Source of the DNA: Dysidea avara
Taxonomy: Eukaryota; Porifera; Demospongiae; Dictyoceratida; Dysideidae
DNA length: 64,000 nt
Direction of reading: 5' to 3'
NCBI RefSeq assembly: GCF_963678975.1
Contig: NC_089279.1
Coordinates: 24,352,004 to 24,416,003 of the forward strand
The notes beneath the pieces are model-generated. The model was not told where the DNA came from. It searched no databases and saw nothing but the letters and a program-made list of their open reading frames with translations. Positions 48,801-60,112 of the stretch are shown here, piece by piece (the first letter of the stretch is position 1; each line of letters opens with the position of its first letter). Position numbers and translations under genes: made by a program.

Positions 48801-51800
48801 AGATTTTGCCATTTCAATTAATCTACCAAGGGAAAACGTCTGCATGCTTGCCTAAAGTAAAGCTTCCTAAAGATTGGCTACTGAACTTCACACCAAACCA
48901 TTGGTCCAATGAATACAAAACTGAGGAGTATATTCATTCAGTACTCTTACCTTACTTGGAGAAGAAAAGAGCAGAATTAGGGCTTTCTAACACTTTTCCG
49001 GCTGTTGTGTTGTTTGATGCGTTTAAAGGTCAGACAACCGAGAGAATTTACCAATTGCTGGAAGCTAACAATGTGTACACGATAAGTGTACCAGCAAATT
49101 GTACCGATAAGCTTCAGCCAATGGACTTAAGCATCAACAAAACTCTGAAAGATTTCATGAAGAAGGAATTTAATGAATGGTATTCCTTGGTAGTGTACGA
49201 GACACTTGATGCAGAAAATCCAACACCAGCTGATTTACAAATGGCAGTGATGAAACCTCTTGGTGCTCAATGGCTATTAAAGGCTTACAGACATTTAATG
49301 GTCAACAAAGAAATCATTCAGAATGGATTCAAGGCTGCAGGAATAGCAGATGGCCTGAAGGAACAGCGATCACTGTAGTAGCAACTGTCAAGAACTTGTG
49401 TAACAATTGTGTTAATTGCATTAAAATAATCATTTGATTAGTGAAATTGTAGAGCTAAATCACAATATTTTATGTTATATACATTAAATCACATTCTAGT
49501 ATCAGTTGTATATGTAGTTCACTTCTGAGGCTTGGCCCGGTGAGATGGGAAGGGTGACAATTTTCCTTGACTCAGGCAGTTGATTAAATGTGACCTCATC
49601 TGTGATTGGTGAAAGTAAGCTTTTTCTGGATTAGTTTCTTTGCCAAATATACTGCATATTCAATTGCAAATAGTCCACAGTCACTGAAACCTTGTTGTTT
49701 CTGTACTGGTATTACATGAACCTCCTTAACATCAAAAAGCTGCTGTATGATCTTCAGGCTTTTTTCATCTACAGAATCGTAGAGGGAATCATAGATGTTT
49801 ACTTACTGCATTAAGTTTTGACAATATTGTGCTGGCAGTTATCCAATGATTACCCCTGACATGGACAATTTGCAGCTCATTGACTCGGGGAGTTGAACTT
49901 GCCTGCAGTAAAGTGGATTGCAAACCTTTAATCGAAAACTGGTACTTTAGTATGGTTTGGGCATAGTTAATGTGCTTGTCATTTAGTTGAAAACCACCTG
50001 CAATTTCATCTCTGTCTGAAAGAGTAAGAGACACTCTTCCAAATTTCACCCATGTTGAACTGAAGACTAGTACTTTGATGCTTCACGGAATCTTAGCTAC
50101 CACTAGTACTTTCAACTGGATCTAGTAAAACCATAGATAAACAGGCCTCAGCATCATATTTCTGACTCTCTTTTGAGGTAGAATTTCTCCTGTCAGCAAC
50201 GTCTGGGGGCTCATCTTGACATGGCGGTTCATATTCTAACACTTTCATGCTTGTCGTGGGATCAGTGATGTCTCTTATAGATTCCTGGGTCATGTCTTCT
50301 CCTTGTGTGTCTGGTAGAATGTATTTTACTTCCACAGTAAATTTTGCACCCTCGGGTTGCTCTGGATTACTACCAGAGCTACTGCTCACATCACTGCCAC
50401 CAGTACCAGCACCACAGACTCTAACTGGCACGGACATAGAAAGCAGCACTGGCCTTTTCATATCAAGTAGTATAGACTTCGCCTTATTCACCATCACCTT
50501 ACAACCAGCAAATTTCATTACCCATGGAATCTCCATGCCACCTTGTGGCAAGTCATGAGAGTACTGCCTCAAACCTGTAACTGTGCCAGTTATCATTGCT
50601 CCTGTCTTCCCCAGAAAAACGTAACAAACTGCAGAAATTTTCCTAGGCACGTGTCCCACTACAGTGGTCCCCTTACATACCACAACAGCAAAAGGATCGT
50701 GGTGGTTTCGTACATCACGGCGACAGTACAGCACTTCTCCTATAAAACTGGACCAAATATCCTTGTAAATGTGATATCCTCTAATCATAGAATCTATCGC
50801 AAAGGATTCTACTTCAGACATGAGCTCAGATGCCATTGCACGTGTAGCATACCACGATTTTAATCGAGACCACGTGTTTTGATGATTGGAAGGGTTCGCA
50901 GATATTATAATCGCAGATATTACTGCTGGATGAAAAGGTAGTTTCTTCGCAGAAATTGCGCCTCGCACATTATACCCGCTATACGGTAATCACCTCTTAG
51001 TAGTGTTTCACTGTTGATTTTGTATTTTTGGCCTTTGCAGACGGTTGTAACTGTTTAAAAGGCTCTGAATGTCTTAAACAACAGCAACACAATAATTATT
51101 TTTGAGGTGCTTATTACACACAAAGGTGCTGGGTGTCAACATCACAGCTAGTTTGACTTCGGTTTGCTTTGGTTTCAGGTGAATTCATACTAAAATGCAT
51201 ATTTTCATGAGATTTATAAACTGATCTTGGCCTGACATAGCTTAGTAATTTAATCAGAAGTGTATGGTTGGCTCCTCTACAAGATGGGGGGGGGGGGGGA
51301 ATTTGTCCCAAATGCTCCATCTGTCATTGGTATCCCCATAGGATGGTCTTATTGATCAGTTGTGTGCCACATGCCTAGAGTGATATCAGCAATACCTCCA
51401 TGTGCAAACAACTTGGCTGTACAAAAATGACATGTCCATAAAACTAAAAGTAACTGACGACTAAAGGAGCTAATATCTGGTGAGGCCAAGTAATGAATGT
51501 TAATACCGGCAACTAACTGCAATTTACAAAAAAATAGTCTTTCGTGCAGTTCCTACTTTCTACTTAATTCCCTGTAACTCTAATTGGCTAGTAGTTTGGC
51601 CACATTTTTTCTCTTCTACACTGGCTATTGAAAAAGGTACTAATTTACTAGCCAATTAGAGTTAAAAGGGAATTAATTAGGAATGCAGTCAGACTGCATG
51701 ATTCAATGATAAAGGATCAATGTTATATAGATTTTTGTAAATTATAGCTAGTTGCCAGTAATAACATTCATTGCTTGACCTCACCAGATATTAGCTCCTT

Positions 51801-53465
51801 TAGTTGCTTAGTTTGGTGGACAAATCTTTTTTGCACAGTTGTACGGGGATATTGTTGTATCATAGGTAAATCACTCACTCTGGCTTTCTAGGCATAACAT
51901 ATGGTGTACAATTCATCGATAAGACTGTCCTATGGGGATACACTCTAAAACAACGATTTAGACATTAAAATACAACAGTCTTTATAGAGGTGGTCTTTGT
52001 TAGAAGGTGGTCTTATAAAGAGGTGAGCACTAAGTGAAATTACCTAATTACAGTTCTATTCCAGTCCACCATTTTATTCAACCATTCCAGTCCATTCCAC
52101 CATTCCAGTCCACCATTCCATTCCAATGAATCCAGATGCCTTATAGCTACCATAGGCAAACCAGTGCATGCTCTTGAATGAGGATGAATTACAATACTAT
52201 GTGGTGTCTACTTCTTAATATTATATCTTTAACAACAAGAAACTACATGTTACTTTTAAAAAGAGTTTGGTCATTAAACCAATCAACAATGAATCATTCA
52301 TCTATGTTTAAAAATAATACTTAAACTTGTATATATACTCTGCAAGTGTTTTGATATGTACACAACAATACTACAACCTTAAGCTTGCCAATAAATATGT
52401 AAACAGCTCAATTATTTTCCAAGAAGCAAGCTTGTTATACCACACTTGGCTAACAATTATCTATAGCTACAATTATATACAATTTTTTTGCAGTAAAAAC
52501 AGTTATGACTATGCAAATCTTTTATAACTGCACATACGTAAGCAGACTGATAAACTTTTCCTGTGAAAGATTTACCGCCATGCATATTATATGTTTGAGT
52601 GATGATTTAATGAGTATAGTTACAATTATTGAAATGCTTACTGGACTTGAGGGGGGATGGCTTTCTATTGACTGAGAAAATGACGCATCGTTGGTAGAAA
52701 ATGATCTTTGTGTTAACTGATCCATGGACACAAATACTGCACAGCAAGGCTCACACTCAAAGTACGTGACATCCTTAAAACTACCATCATTGGTCCCTTC
52801 TCCTCTTCTTTCCTAATGATGATAGGGAACATTACCTTAGCATTGCAATTACTTTGTGGTGGACTCAGACATACATATGGAAAATACCGTACAATGAATT
52901 AGAGAGACACATTGTTAAGTTTTCAAGATGCTGCTGTATATTATTTATTTCCTCACACATTTAATAATTATTATCATTAATTTACCATTAATTCCACACC
53001 AAACTTTGTTCCAGATTGTCCAGGTAGCTCCCCAATGAAGCGAATAACTCCTTGTACTGGCAGAGGTATGGTTGGGACAATCACAAACACAAGAGACCCG
53101 ATTTTTAGTTCTTGCACCCATTCCAGTTTGTGCAGAACCTCAGTTCGATCATGTAGATGCTTCACTCCTTCTAACAGGTCCTTTTGCAGAACATTGAGTT
53201 TGTATACTTGCGAAGATTTGCAGTTTAAATTGATGCTAAATCCAGATATTGTCTTATAGTTTACTGGAGAGTCTCTAGATGATACAGCCACAACTAATGA
53301 TCCTTTATAAGCTAACTGTTTGTGGACTACGTTCTTTGAGCGGCTAGAGAAAAATGTATACTTATCTTGCTTTGTGTCACCTTTCTTGTATTCAGTTACG
53401 TCTTCCAATAGCATACCGTGTAGCATACTGTGTGTCAACTGCGGATCTTCCATGTCTAGTACCAT
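44742..53465 (-). CDS. Gene B: intact CYLD-like double CAP-Gly / coiled-coil / TKL-type kinase fusion (815 aa)
   Basis: Coding exons on the minus strand: 53465-52986, 52812-52642, 46990-46421, 46303-46192, 45856-44742. All have GT-AG borders; phases are 0, 0, 0 and 1; the total is 2448 bases, exactly 816 codons with stop. Domains: CAP-Gly 1 at about residues 121-200, linker, coiled coil at about 270-330, CAP-Gly 2 at about 370-444, coiled coil at about 488-558, kinase at about 570-810. By homology the CAP-Gly pair should contact microtubules or acidic/aromatic peptide tails, while the kinase would phosphorylate an unknown substrate. The CYLD protease domain is missing. Intron 2 is 5.65 kb and full of nested mobile elements. 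It could be part of a sponge innate-signalling expansion, but that is inference. Confidence 0.85.
46192..46303 (-). CDS. Gene B exon 4: end of CAP-Gly 2
   Basis: 37 codons plus one base: ERPFEDFSHHGKSWQQESHQ, then GLLLPLMELYPDKRFSD. Five codons shorter than in gene A. Acceptor GTATTAG, donor ATA|GTGAGT, phase 1. Confidence 0.85.
46421..46990 (-). CDS. Gene B exon 3: linker, coiled coil, first half of CAP-Gly 2
   Basis: 190 codons from DDFSTTWKSNNPTQ. LSYADIKNIKAAGITDMEAL and the Gln-rich helix match gene A. The exon ends DDLQVGSMVQFGTPPHYGVI, KWIGHTPSNSSAMARVEM. Acceptor TTATATAG, donor ATG|GTAATG. Confidence 0.85.
47936..49378 (+). pseudogene. Pogo/Tigger/jerky-like DDE transposase with one in-frame stop
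   Basis: The two open halves (47936-48541 and 48545-49378) are in the same frame, split by TGA at 48542-48544 directly after YRMGFAK. TGA is one C-to-T change from Arg CGA. The N-terminal half has a helix-turn-helix-like region (LGKKLNESTVRLWVKNYK). The C-terminal half shows the catalytic acids: LILNWDHTAINIVP (first Asp), AVVLFDAFKGQ (second) and TDKLQPMDLSINK (third). This is the DDD spacing of pogo-like enzymes, which bind their inverted repeats and cut and paste at TA sites. About 480 codons overall, a normal length. Confidence 0.9.
49596..50968 (-). CDS. HIRAN domain / C48 (Ulp1-like) cysteine peptidase gene within the transposon
   Basis: Exon 1 is about 50968-50107, with the HIRAN region GYHIYKDIWSSFIGEVLYCR, then NHHDPFAVVVCK and VVGHVPRKIS; a Ser/Gly/Pro-rich acidic linker follows. 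A phase-1 intron of about 85 bases (donor AGTG|GTAGCT, acceptor CTCTTTCAG) joins TS to DRDEIAGGFQLNDKHINYAQ. The peptidase then shows ELQIVHVRGNHWITAS (catalytic His), NIYDSLYDSV (Asp), and QKQQGFSDCGLFAIEYAVYL (Gln and nucleophile Cys), ending LTFTNHR at 49596. Between His and Asp, near 49800-49808, one base too many breaks the frame unless a 38-base intron is real. HIRAN domains bind DNA ends; C48 peptidases cut SUMO-like conjugates. The true start may be a later Met (MASELMSEVESF). Confidence 0.75.
51331..51940. mobile_element. 610-bp foldback element
   Basis: Left TATCCCCATAGGATGGTCTT pairs with right AAGACTGTCCTATGGGGATA. The arms continue (GTGAGGCCAAGTAATGAATG against CATTCATTGCTTGACCTCAC) around an inner palindrome with CTAATTGGCTAGTAG and CTAGCCAATTAG. 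No ORF. Lies in gene B intron 2 beside the transposon. Confidence 0.8.
52642..52812 (-). CDS. Gene B exon 2: end of CAP-Gly 1
   Basis: 57 codons: ERRGEGTNDGSFKDVTYFEC then CCAVFVSMDQLTQRSF. GTNDG is the GKNDG-type groove motif. Acceptor ATCATTAG, donor CCA|GTAAGC. It gives the correct phase, unlike the gene A counterpart. Confidence 0.85.
52986..53465 (-). CDS. Gene B exon 1: N-terminal region and first half of CAP-Gly 1
   Basis: 160 codons from MVLDMEDPQLTH; the second Met (residue 5) aligns with the gene A start. An acceptor-like GTACTAG lies between the two Met codons, so translation may start at either. KGSLVVAVSSRDSPVNYKT matches gene A. The CAP-Gly starts IGSLVFVIVPTIPLPVQGVI and ends GTKFGVELM. 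Donor ATG|GTAAAT. Confidence 0.82.
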
Positions 53466-53539
53466 AAAAGAAGGTTTTAAGTATGATTACCATAAAATAC
53501 AGTAGTACATATAGCTACGGTAGACATAAAATAATAAAT

Positions 53540-53745
53540 TTGGAATAGAGATTGCTGAAAAATCAATAAAACAAGAAAGAACAGCAAGGATCATGGTTAC
53601 ATTGAGAACCACAAATTCCTACAAGCTTGATGCTAACAAGTAAGTTAAAAAGGGATCTGTGGTTTACTCAATGTAACCACAATCCTTGTGGATTTACTCC
53701 AGTAAAATCACCAATCATGGATTTTTCAGCAATCCCTATTCCATA
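53540..53745. mobile_element. Hairpin MITE upstream of gene B
   Basis: Left GGAATAGAGATTGCTGAAAA and right TTTTTCAGCAATCCCTATTCC are inverted; an inner inverted pair (GGTTACATTGAG against CTCAATGTAACC) supports one unit. It lies about 80 bp beyond the gene B start codon, in the likely promoter region. Confidence 0.7.
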
Positions 53746-53749
53746 TTTT

Positions 53750-56685
53750 TAAAATTTTCAATTCTTCGTCTGGTTAACATGCTTTTTAACAATCCATTTA
53801 CGAATTACTAATGACAATATACAAATTGGCTAGACATGTACTTCTGATAACATATATACACAAGTCATCCATGCAGTGTCTTCCACTACTATAAATGACC
53901 ATCACAGTCAAGAGTGTAAGTAAAATCACCAGTTTTGTAATGTTGGGGACAGTATGGAAGGTGGAATAGAATACTTAATTCATAGCACAGTGAGCATGCT
54001 AGCCTATGCAAAGTCATGTCAGCTGGAAGGCTATTCCAAATATCCACAGCTGTAGCCAGCCAACTGCATTTGAATCTATCTTATTCTAGTGTTCTAAAAT
54101 TACAAGTTTTGCTGTACATTCATGAAGAAAACAATGAATTTGGTTTTGTTACAAATACACAGAGCTACTGTTTCCTTTCACTTGATACTCACTAGTGAAC
54201 CTACGCTCACCTCCAGAGGGTTATTGTGAGATGAAGGATGCTTTCAAAGGTGGCTTTGTGGTGAGAATTTTATTAGGACTGTTGTAAAAATACATGAAGG
54301 ATGTCTACTATGAACCCACTGTTGTGGTTCATGATCAAGTATAAAAATTGTCAAATTATAATAAATTATACTTACATACAGGCATTGAATAATCAGTGTA
54401 CATGAGATGCAAAGAGTCATTTACAGTGGAATCCCTCTATATCAAATCATGGCTTACAGTAAGTGTCCTTATTAGATATCAGAAGTGTTAATGTGTGCAT
54501 GCTATACAAATCGGACTAAGAACAAGTATCCTGATTATCAAAGTTCCAACTTTCGGGTGCCAGGAGGAGTTTACTGTATGCATGTATGCTGAGCTCATGA
54601 TTATGCCAGGCTATTGCAAGTATGGTTTTTCTCAATTTGCACCATATCATCTCAGCGACAAATAAAGCAATTAAAGGTAGATAAGATGTAAAATGTAGAC
54701 CCAGACGATTGGCTAACATATTAATTTTAAATATAATGTGTGTCAAGTTGCCTATATACATACATATTATCTAGATGCCCACATGGCTAGTTGCCTTACT
54801 CCCAGATAATACCATAGTTACTAATTTGTAGGTTTTCTATTTCACAAAAGTTTCTGACTGACAAGGTAGCAAGCAAATTAAGTCAGTCTCTCATTTATTC
54901 ACCAAAAACACCTTGTGACTCACAATTAGTCACTAATTACATGGTTTGCATATCATGACCACTAATCAATTCACAGGAAAACCAATGTGGTTGTTAAGAT
55001 AAACTACACACTTCTCCCCCTTAAATGTAAGAGATGTTTAAGTAATACATGTACAGTAATTTTATAAAAACTTAATGCCCAAAATGGAATACAGTACAGT
55101 ACCGCTCATGAGCAATGTCATGAGTGCATGTACGTACTTGCCTTGCTCGTAAAATGCATGTCACACGACTACGCGTAAGCCACGTGTGAAAGCATACTGA
55201 TTCTGTATGAACATTTTAAACTAGGTATTATGCATGTTCGCAGACAGCACCAAGATAAATCATGTTTTTGTCTGTTGTGTATCATTGTACGTACTGTAGT
55301 TACTGTAGCTAGCTACCTAGCTAGCTATCAATTTTTACTTCATGTACTGTATAGCTGCTACGTGCCTAATTTATGTGCTTTTTCTGTTTAACATGTCAAC
55401 ACACTGCAGCAGCTGGTTACTAACTTCAGAAAAGTACGAGATGCACACTGAAGCTGTATGTATGGTGTTTCTTTAACAGGTTGTCACACTACAGCTACTG
55501 AATTCACATCTTCTGGAAAGCATTACATACTTTTAGTTATGCAAGAGATTATTATACAGTAATAAGTACAATATTTAACTCTATGAGAGAAACGTCTTAT
55601 TTTGTTAAGACAATAATACAATATAACATAAGTACAGGGGTCTAGACTCAGGGGTACTATGCACTGGGTGGACAGTAAAGGAGCCCTGGCAAGACTTAAT
55701 ATACTATTAAATTACAACACAAAAATAATAATTAAATCTATAGCATTTAGAAAAGTTTAGTTTAGGCAAACCGATAGATCCCAGACCAGAGAGGCTCTAG
55801 AATTAAAAACCCTGTTTGAGCAAGAGATAGCAGCGTGAGCAGCTTGCTCAAACAGGAATCTTACTGTCTTCTTTGCCACTTTGCAAGCATTGGCACTACT
55901 ATAGTTATTGTTATTATGAGCGTATGTACACCCTATATACTATACTTCCTCCCAATCAGTAAGGGTGGTTGTATATAATCCTATGCAAAGTCAGGAATTC
56001 CCTAGTTGTACAATCATTCATTGAAACCAGTGAACTGCATGCTACAAAAAGAGCACACACATACGTAGCTAGCTACTGTAGCTAACTAGCTATTGTCCGC
56101 CAGTAATAAGTTGATCAGGCTTTTGATTCAAGGTGGATGTCATTAGAAACAAACCTGTAGAAAAAAATACGAAGACATATACACAATAAACAACAAGTAT
56201 GTAGCTATACTGTACAAGCACGCATGCCTCACGTGCGTGTCACAGCAACCACATGCGATGTTGTTCATAAGCAGTACTGTATAAGTACAAAGTGCACTTA
56301 TGCATTACGAAGAGGCCTTATAGCAGCATATAGGTAATTTTTGTGAAGTTATATATAATACATAGGTGTAAATAAATTATAAACGATCATGTAAAAACAT
56401 ACAATGAGGGTTAATGTAGTCTGTGCATGCCAAATTGTGATTTGAGACTTTTGAGTTGAGATATGGTACCAAATCTGGTCTACGCAACATGCTAGGGATA
56501 CAGATCAGTCCTTAACTCAGCTGTAAACATCTTGTAGCACTGCATTAACTATCTCAAGCAGTTTCAAGGCAATTTCAATATGCATGCAATCATTCAGTAG
56601 TGTTGATTGGGCTTCAAGGAATGCTATACTGATTTATGTGCTTGTTAGCCATTAACTATGTATATGAACTAAGCAAGGTGCAGCT
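53750..56685. other. Gene-free stretch
   Basis: No exon recognised. A segment near 55635-55700 (GGGGTCTAGACTCAGGGGTA ... GGAGCCCTGGCAAGA) resembles 37986-38060 and is a dispersed repeat. Confidence 0.4.
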
Positions 56686-56690
56686 GTACT

Positions 56691-57196
56691 CAGTGTTGGG
56701 AGTAACATGTTACATAAGTAGTGCGTTATGTAATATTATTACTTTTGTGGTAACTAAGTAATATAACAAAATACGCTTTAAAAACAGGTAATATAACTCA
56801 AGTTACTTTACTTACAAATGTAATGCATTACCTAAGTAATATAGTTACTGTAATGAGTCTAATATTACATAATATTATTACTACAAGTAATGAAGTTACT
56901 AATCTTGTTAGTAATCCACTGTGTAACGCCTAGCCACAACGAAGCCTACTGAATGAAGTTTATTTACCAGCTTCTTATTTATAACCAAGATTTGCACATT
57001 TCCCAATGCAATCATGCCACGTGATAGGGTGGTAGTTTCACATGTGACAGCTTAAGGCTGTGAACACAAAATAATATAATATGTAATATTGTTATAGTTA
57101 CTTTACTTTTTGGGTAATATGTAACTGTAACTAAATAGTTCAGTTGCAAGTAATATGTAACTAGTTACTTATAAAAAGTAACTGTCCCAACTCCAG
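56691..57196. mobile_element. hAT-like element with CAGTGTTGGGAGTAAC end
   Basis: Left end CAGTGTTGGGAGTAAC and right end GTAACTGTCCCAACTCCAG are imperfect inverses; TAATATTAC/GTAATATG subterminal repeats are abundant on both sides, a common hAT pattern. An exact 8-bp match GCTGTACT lies just before the left end (56683) and at 57239, 42 bases past the right end, so the right boundary or a later rearrangement is uncertain. Confidence 0.6.
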
Positions 57197-57342
57197 TTGT
57201 TATGACAACCAAGTTAGATTGAAGTAGTGTCATGCAGGGCTGTACTCGAATGAAATGACTAAAAGTTTGGCTTTAGCAAAGTTTTTCAAGCAAATTGCAT
57301 GACACTACTTCAATCTAACTTCGTTGTCATAACAACTGGAGT
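57190..57342. repeat. Hairpin repeat adjoining the hAT-like element
   Basis: ACTCCAGTTGTTATGACAAC with AAGTTAGATTGAAGTAGTGT on the left is mirrored on the right (ACACTACTTCAATCTAACTT, GTCATAACAACTGGAGT). Loop of about 60 bases. Noncoding. Confidence 0.75.
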
Positions 57343-57809
57343 AGCTAGAAACTACCACTTTGGTATACAAGTAATCACCACAATTTGTGTAAACAATTTG
57401 AATTGTAGCCTATCAGCATTGAAATTCATGAAATTATATGATTATCCCAGTCATGAAGTTACCCCACTTACCTTATTATAACCATGCTGGAAGGCAGCAC
57501 CAGCTACTGTATGAGGCATAAAATTTGAATTTTGTAGACCAAATCAAAAGTAATAAGTAATAACAGTGCAGCATTACAAACCATGTTTTCACCATTGGCC
57601 ACCACAACTGTTATAGCTATTGCACAACAGCTAGTCTGCATTCTTTTACCAAGTAATGAATGTAAATGCCTCCTGGTGCAAAAATCTGATTCAAAGTGTA
57701 TTATTAAAAGCAGAACACTTGCTGTACTAGCATGAGAAAGCTATCTCATAATCCTTACTGATAGCTATCGTTTTGAAAGTTATATATAAGGGTGCGCAAT
57801 TAACACAAT

Positions 57810-58105
57810 CAGACATGCCAACTCTCACGCATTAGGCGTGAGTCTCACTCTTTGGCTAGTAATCTCACGCTCTCACGCCTAACCCTCTGTTTCTCACTCT
57901 TTCAGCTTAGTTCTCACGCATTTCTCACGCCTGATCTACTTCGTAATTAGCCCTGTGCTTATTTTTGTACTTAGAACATGTGACGACCTTTTTTTTTTTT
58001 TGGTCTTCACTACCAAAAATCCTGGAGCTGCACTTGAATCTGTTCCACATTGCCAGTAGTGTTTGAAGTCTCACTCCTAAAATTGTTCAGAGGTTGGCAT
58101 CTCTG
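57810..58105. mobile_element. MITE with CAGACATGCCAAC / GTTGGCATCTCTG ends
   Basis: The ends are imperfect inverses; the left third is dense with TCTCACGC repeats. Ends of this form fit hAT-type elements. Flanks share only ACACAA-like similarity, so the target duplication is not established. Confidence 0.5.
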
Positions 58106-58481
58106 CACAACGAGTTCCTTATCCGGTTTAGCTAACAATCCGAGCAGCAGCTTTGGATGCCACGCCCATATATTGCATGCCCATGTAAATTCTGTATTGT
58201 CAGTTTACTGATCTACACTACTACAGTAAGCCTGTTTGCAATTGTTTCAACCAGAAAGAAGAATCCATACGTCCTGTAACATTAGCTGCATCTATTTAAG
58301 ACATATTAAACTACGACATACGCCAGAATTTCAACTTATCGTAAACGTGCACCTACACATTCTGAGTGTACCTTTAACTTTTAATCCACAGGGCACTCCA
58401 CAAGAAGTAGAATATTCGTGACGGAACTGAATGAACTAAAATGCAAGTAAACAGCAACTTGTGTTAAAAACTCGCACCCAC

Positions 58482-58646
58482 AATTGCTACTAGTCTCGCG
58501 CAGCCAGACCACTATTTCTCCCCACGGCGCTTATCGATTAGAGATTATAAGCGCCTGCTCGAAATAGGCGCTTATAATCTCTAATCGATAAGCGCCGTGG
58601 GGAGAAATACAGGTAGTGGTCTGGCTGCGCGAGACTAAATTGCTAC
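58482..58646. mobile_element. 147-bp palindromic MITE, 9-bp target duplication AATTGCTAC
   Basis: The element 58491-58637 begins TAGTCTCGCGCAGCCAGACC and ends with its complement, with arms mirrored almost throughout (GGCGCTTATCGATTAGAGAT). It is flanked by AATTGCTAC on both sides. It shares its terminal sequence and duplication length with 396-1286. Confidence 0.92.
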
Positions 58647-58649
58647 CTG

Positions 58650-60105
58650 CTATAGAGTATAGACTCTACATAGCTACGTAATAATATTTTATTTATTTAT
58701 TTTGCATTGTGTAATTATTTCTATTTAATATATGTTTATTCTGTGCTCGACTTGTTTTGTGTGTTACTAGTTTTGTGTAGACTCTATTGTAGAGTATTTG
58801 CTATACATGTCAGAGGTATATATAGCTATTTATGGTGTGTTTCCCAGTTGTTGTGGCTCCTTTGGCACATGCCTATATAGAATGCGGAATCAAGTCACCA
58901 CTTGGTCTGGGATCTTTTCTGGATTCTTCACGTTTTAGTTACATGTTTCTGACTCTCTTCTGTATTCACAGGCGTTAAGCCTTCTCACAGGTCCCTAGTG
59001 GGATAGCATTACAGAGTTTATGATGTTATATCAATACATCCTCAAACCATAGCTAGCTACAAGGTGAAAGGCCACAGGTGTAATTAAAGGCAATGAGAAG
59101 ACAGGAAAAAGGATGCATGACTATAATTGTATTGAACAGTCCACTGCACTATAGAACATCATGACCATTTCATTAAATATCTGCTGACAAAAATAGACCA
59201 CAGGAACAGTGCTTTTTGAAAAAAAAATTACTATGTGATTAAATATTTAGCTAAACCTTCAGATTTATTTGCATGATGTTCAGGTTGAACTGCTTCCATT
59301 AAAACTATACATGCGCAACACTGATTCCATTAGATTAGCGAGTTAGCTACAATGTTTGCCTCCAGAGATTTTGCACCCAATTATACTCTACATATACTCT
59401 ACGTACGGTACATGCACCTAGCTAGATGCAAATTTTCCCATTTAATGGCTGTGCATAGATTACATGACAAATAATTAAGCAATCCAAATGTAACCATGGT
59501 GTTCTTTCTTGTATACTTATGCCTAATGCAACTACTGGTTTGCCCCTACATGCATCTGAATAATGATGTATAATGTATTATATGTACATGCTATTGTTAT
59601 TTCCATTATAAGTACTATCCCAGTGAGGAAATGTGAGAAGTTATTAGCTAATAGCTTCAGAGAGACAAGTCTTTAGTCAAACCTAAATTTAAATGTATAG
59701 ACCAGTAGCAACTCTATCCTTTACAAAGAATGCAGGCACATGACAGGAGTTACAAAGTTGGAGTGTAGGATCTCTTAACCATCACAGTTACAGTCCTGAG
59801 ATAGAATGTGATGGTCAGTCCTCCACATCAAGTGAATGGTTACAGGAATTTTATATTTCCTGTCCCTGCATACATACCATTCAATCTCAGCAACTGAAAA
59901 TATCACAATTTATAGTGGTGTTGATTACCTATACATATTTGTTGGGAGTGATTATTGGAGGTGTACACTCCCATACAGCAATAATTGTCTTATTTGACTG
60001 CAAAATTCCACTGAATACCACAGCATATATATCTCTAGCTCATTGTGTATGTGGTCTCACTAGTGTGTCAATTTATCAATAATATCAGTACTTACAAACG
60101 AATTC
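58650..60105. other. Gene-free stretch
   Basis: AT-rich DNA without recognised exons or element ends. Confidence 0.4.
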
Positions 60106-60112
60106 AAAGAAT

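Larger units (their letters stand above)
47784..50988. mobile_element. Pogo/Tigger-type DNA transposon, 3201 bp, carrying a transposase and a HIRAN-C48 peptidase gene
   Basis: The terminal inverted repeats start CCGTATAGCGGG (47786) and end CCCGCTATACGG (50986), continuing inward imperfectly (TTTTATCTGCGAGG against TATAATGTGCGAGG). Both are flanked by TA. Two genes face each other: a DDE transposase on plus (47936-49378) and a spliced HIRAN-peptidase gene on minus (50968-49596), about 217 bp apart at their 3' ends. Each start lies just inside an inverted repeat. Each gene carries a single disabling lesion, so the insertion looks recent but inactive. Confidence 0.85.
47484..52143. mobile_element. 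4.7-kb foldback block with GGAAT-rich inverted arms in gene B intron 2
   Basis: The left arm (about 47484-47665) and right arm (about 51960-52143) are inverted copies. TAGGGTATTTGGATT pairs with TAAGGCATCTGGATT; then come GGAATGGTGGAATGG-type repeats; then AATTTCACTTAG, CACCTCTTTATAAGA and CACCTTCTAACAAAGACCAC. The arms enclose the TA-flanked transposon 47784-50988 and another foldback, 51331-51940. I read this as an older insertion that later received others, or as a composite; no clear outer duplication was seen. Confidence 0.65.
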
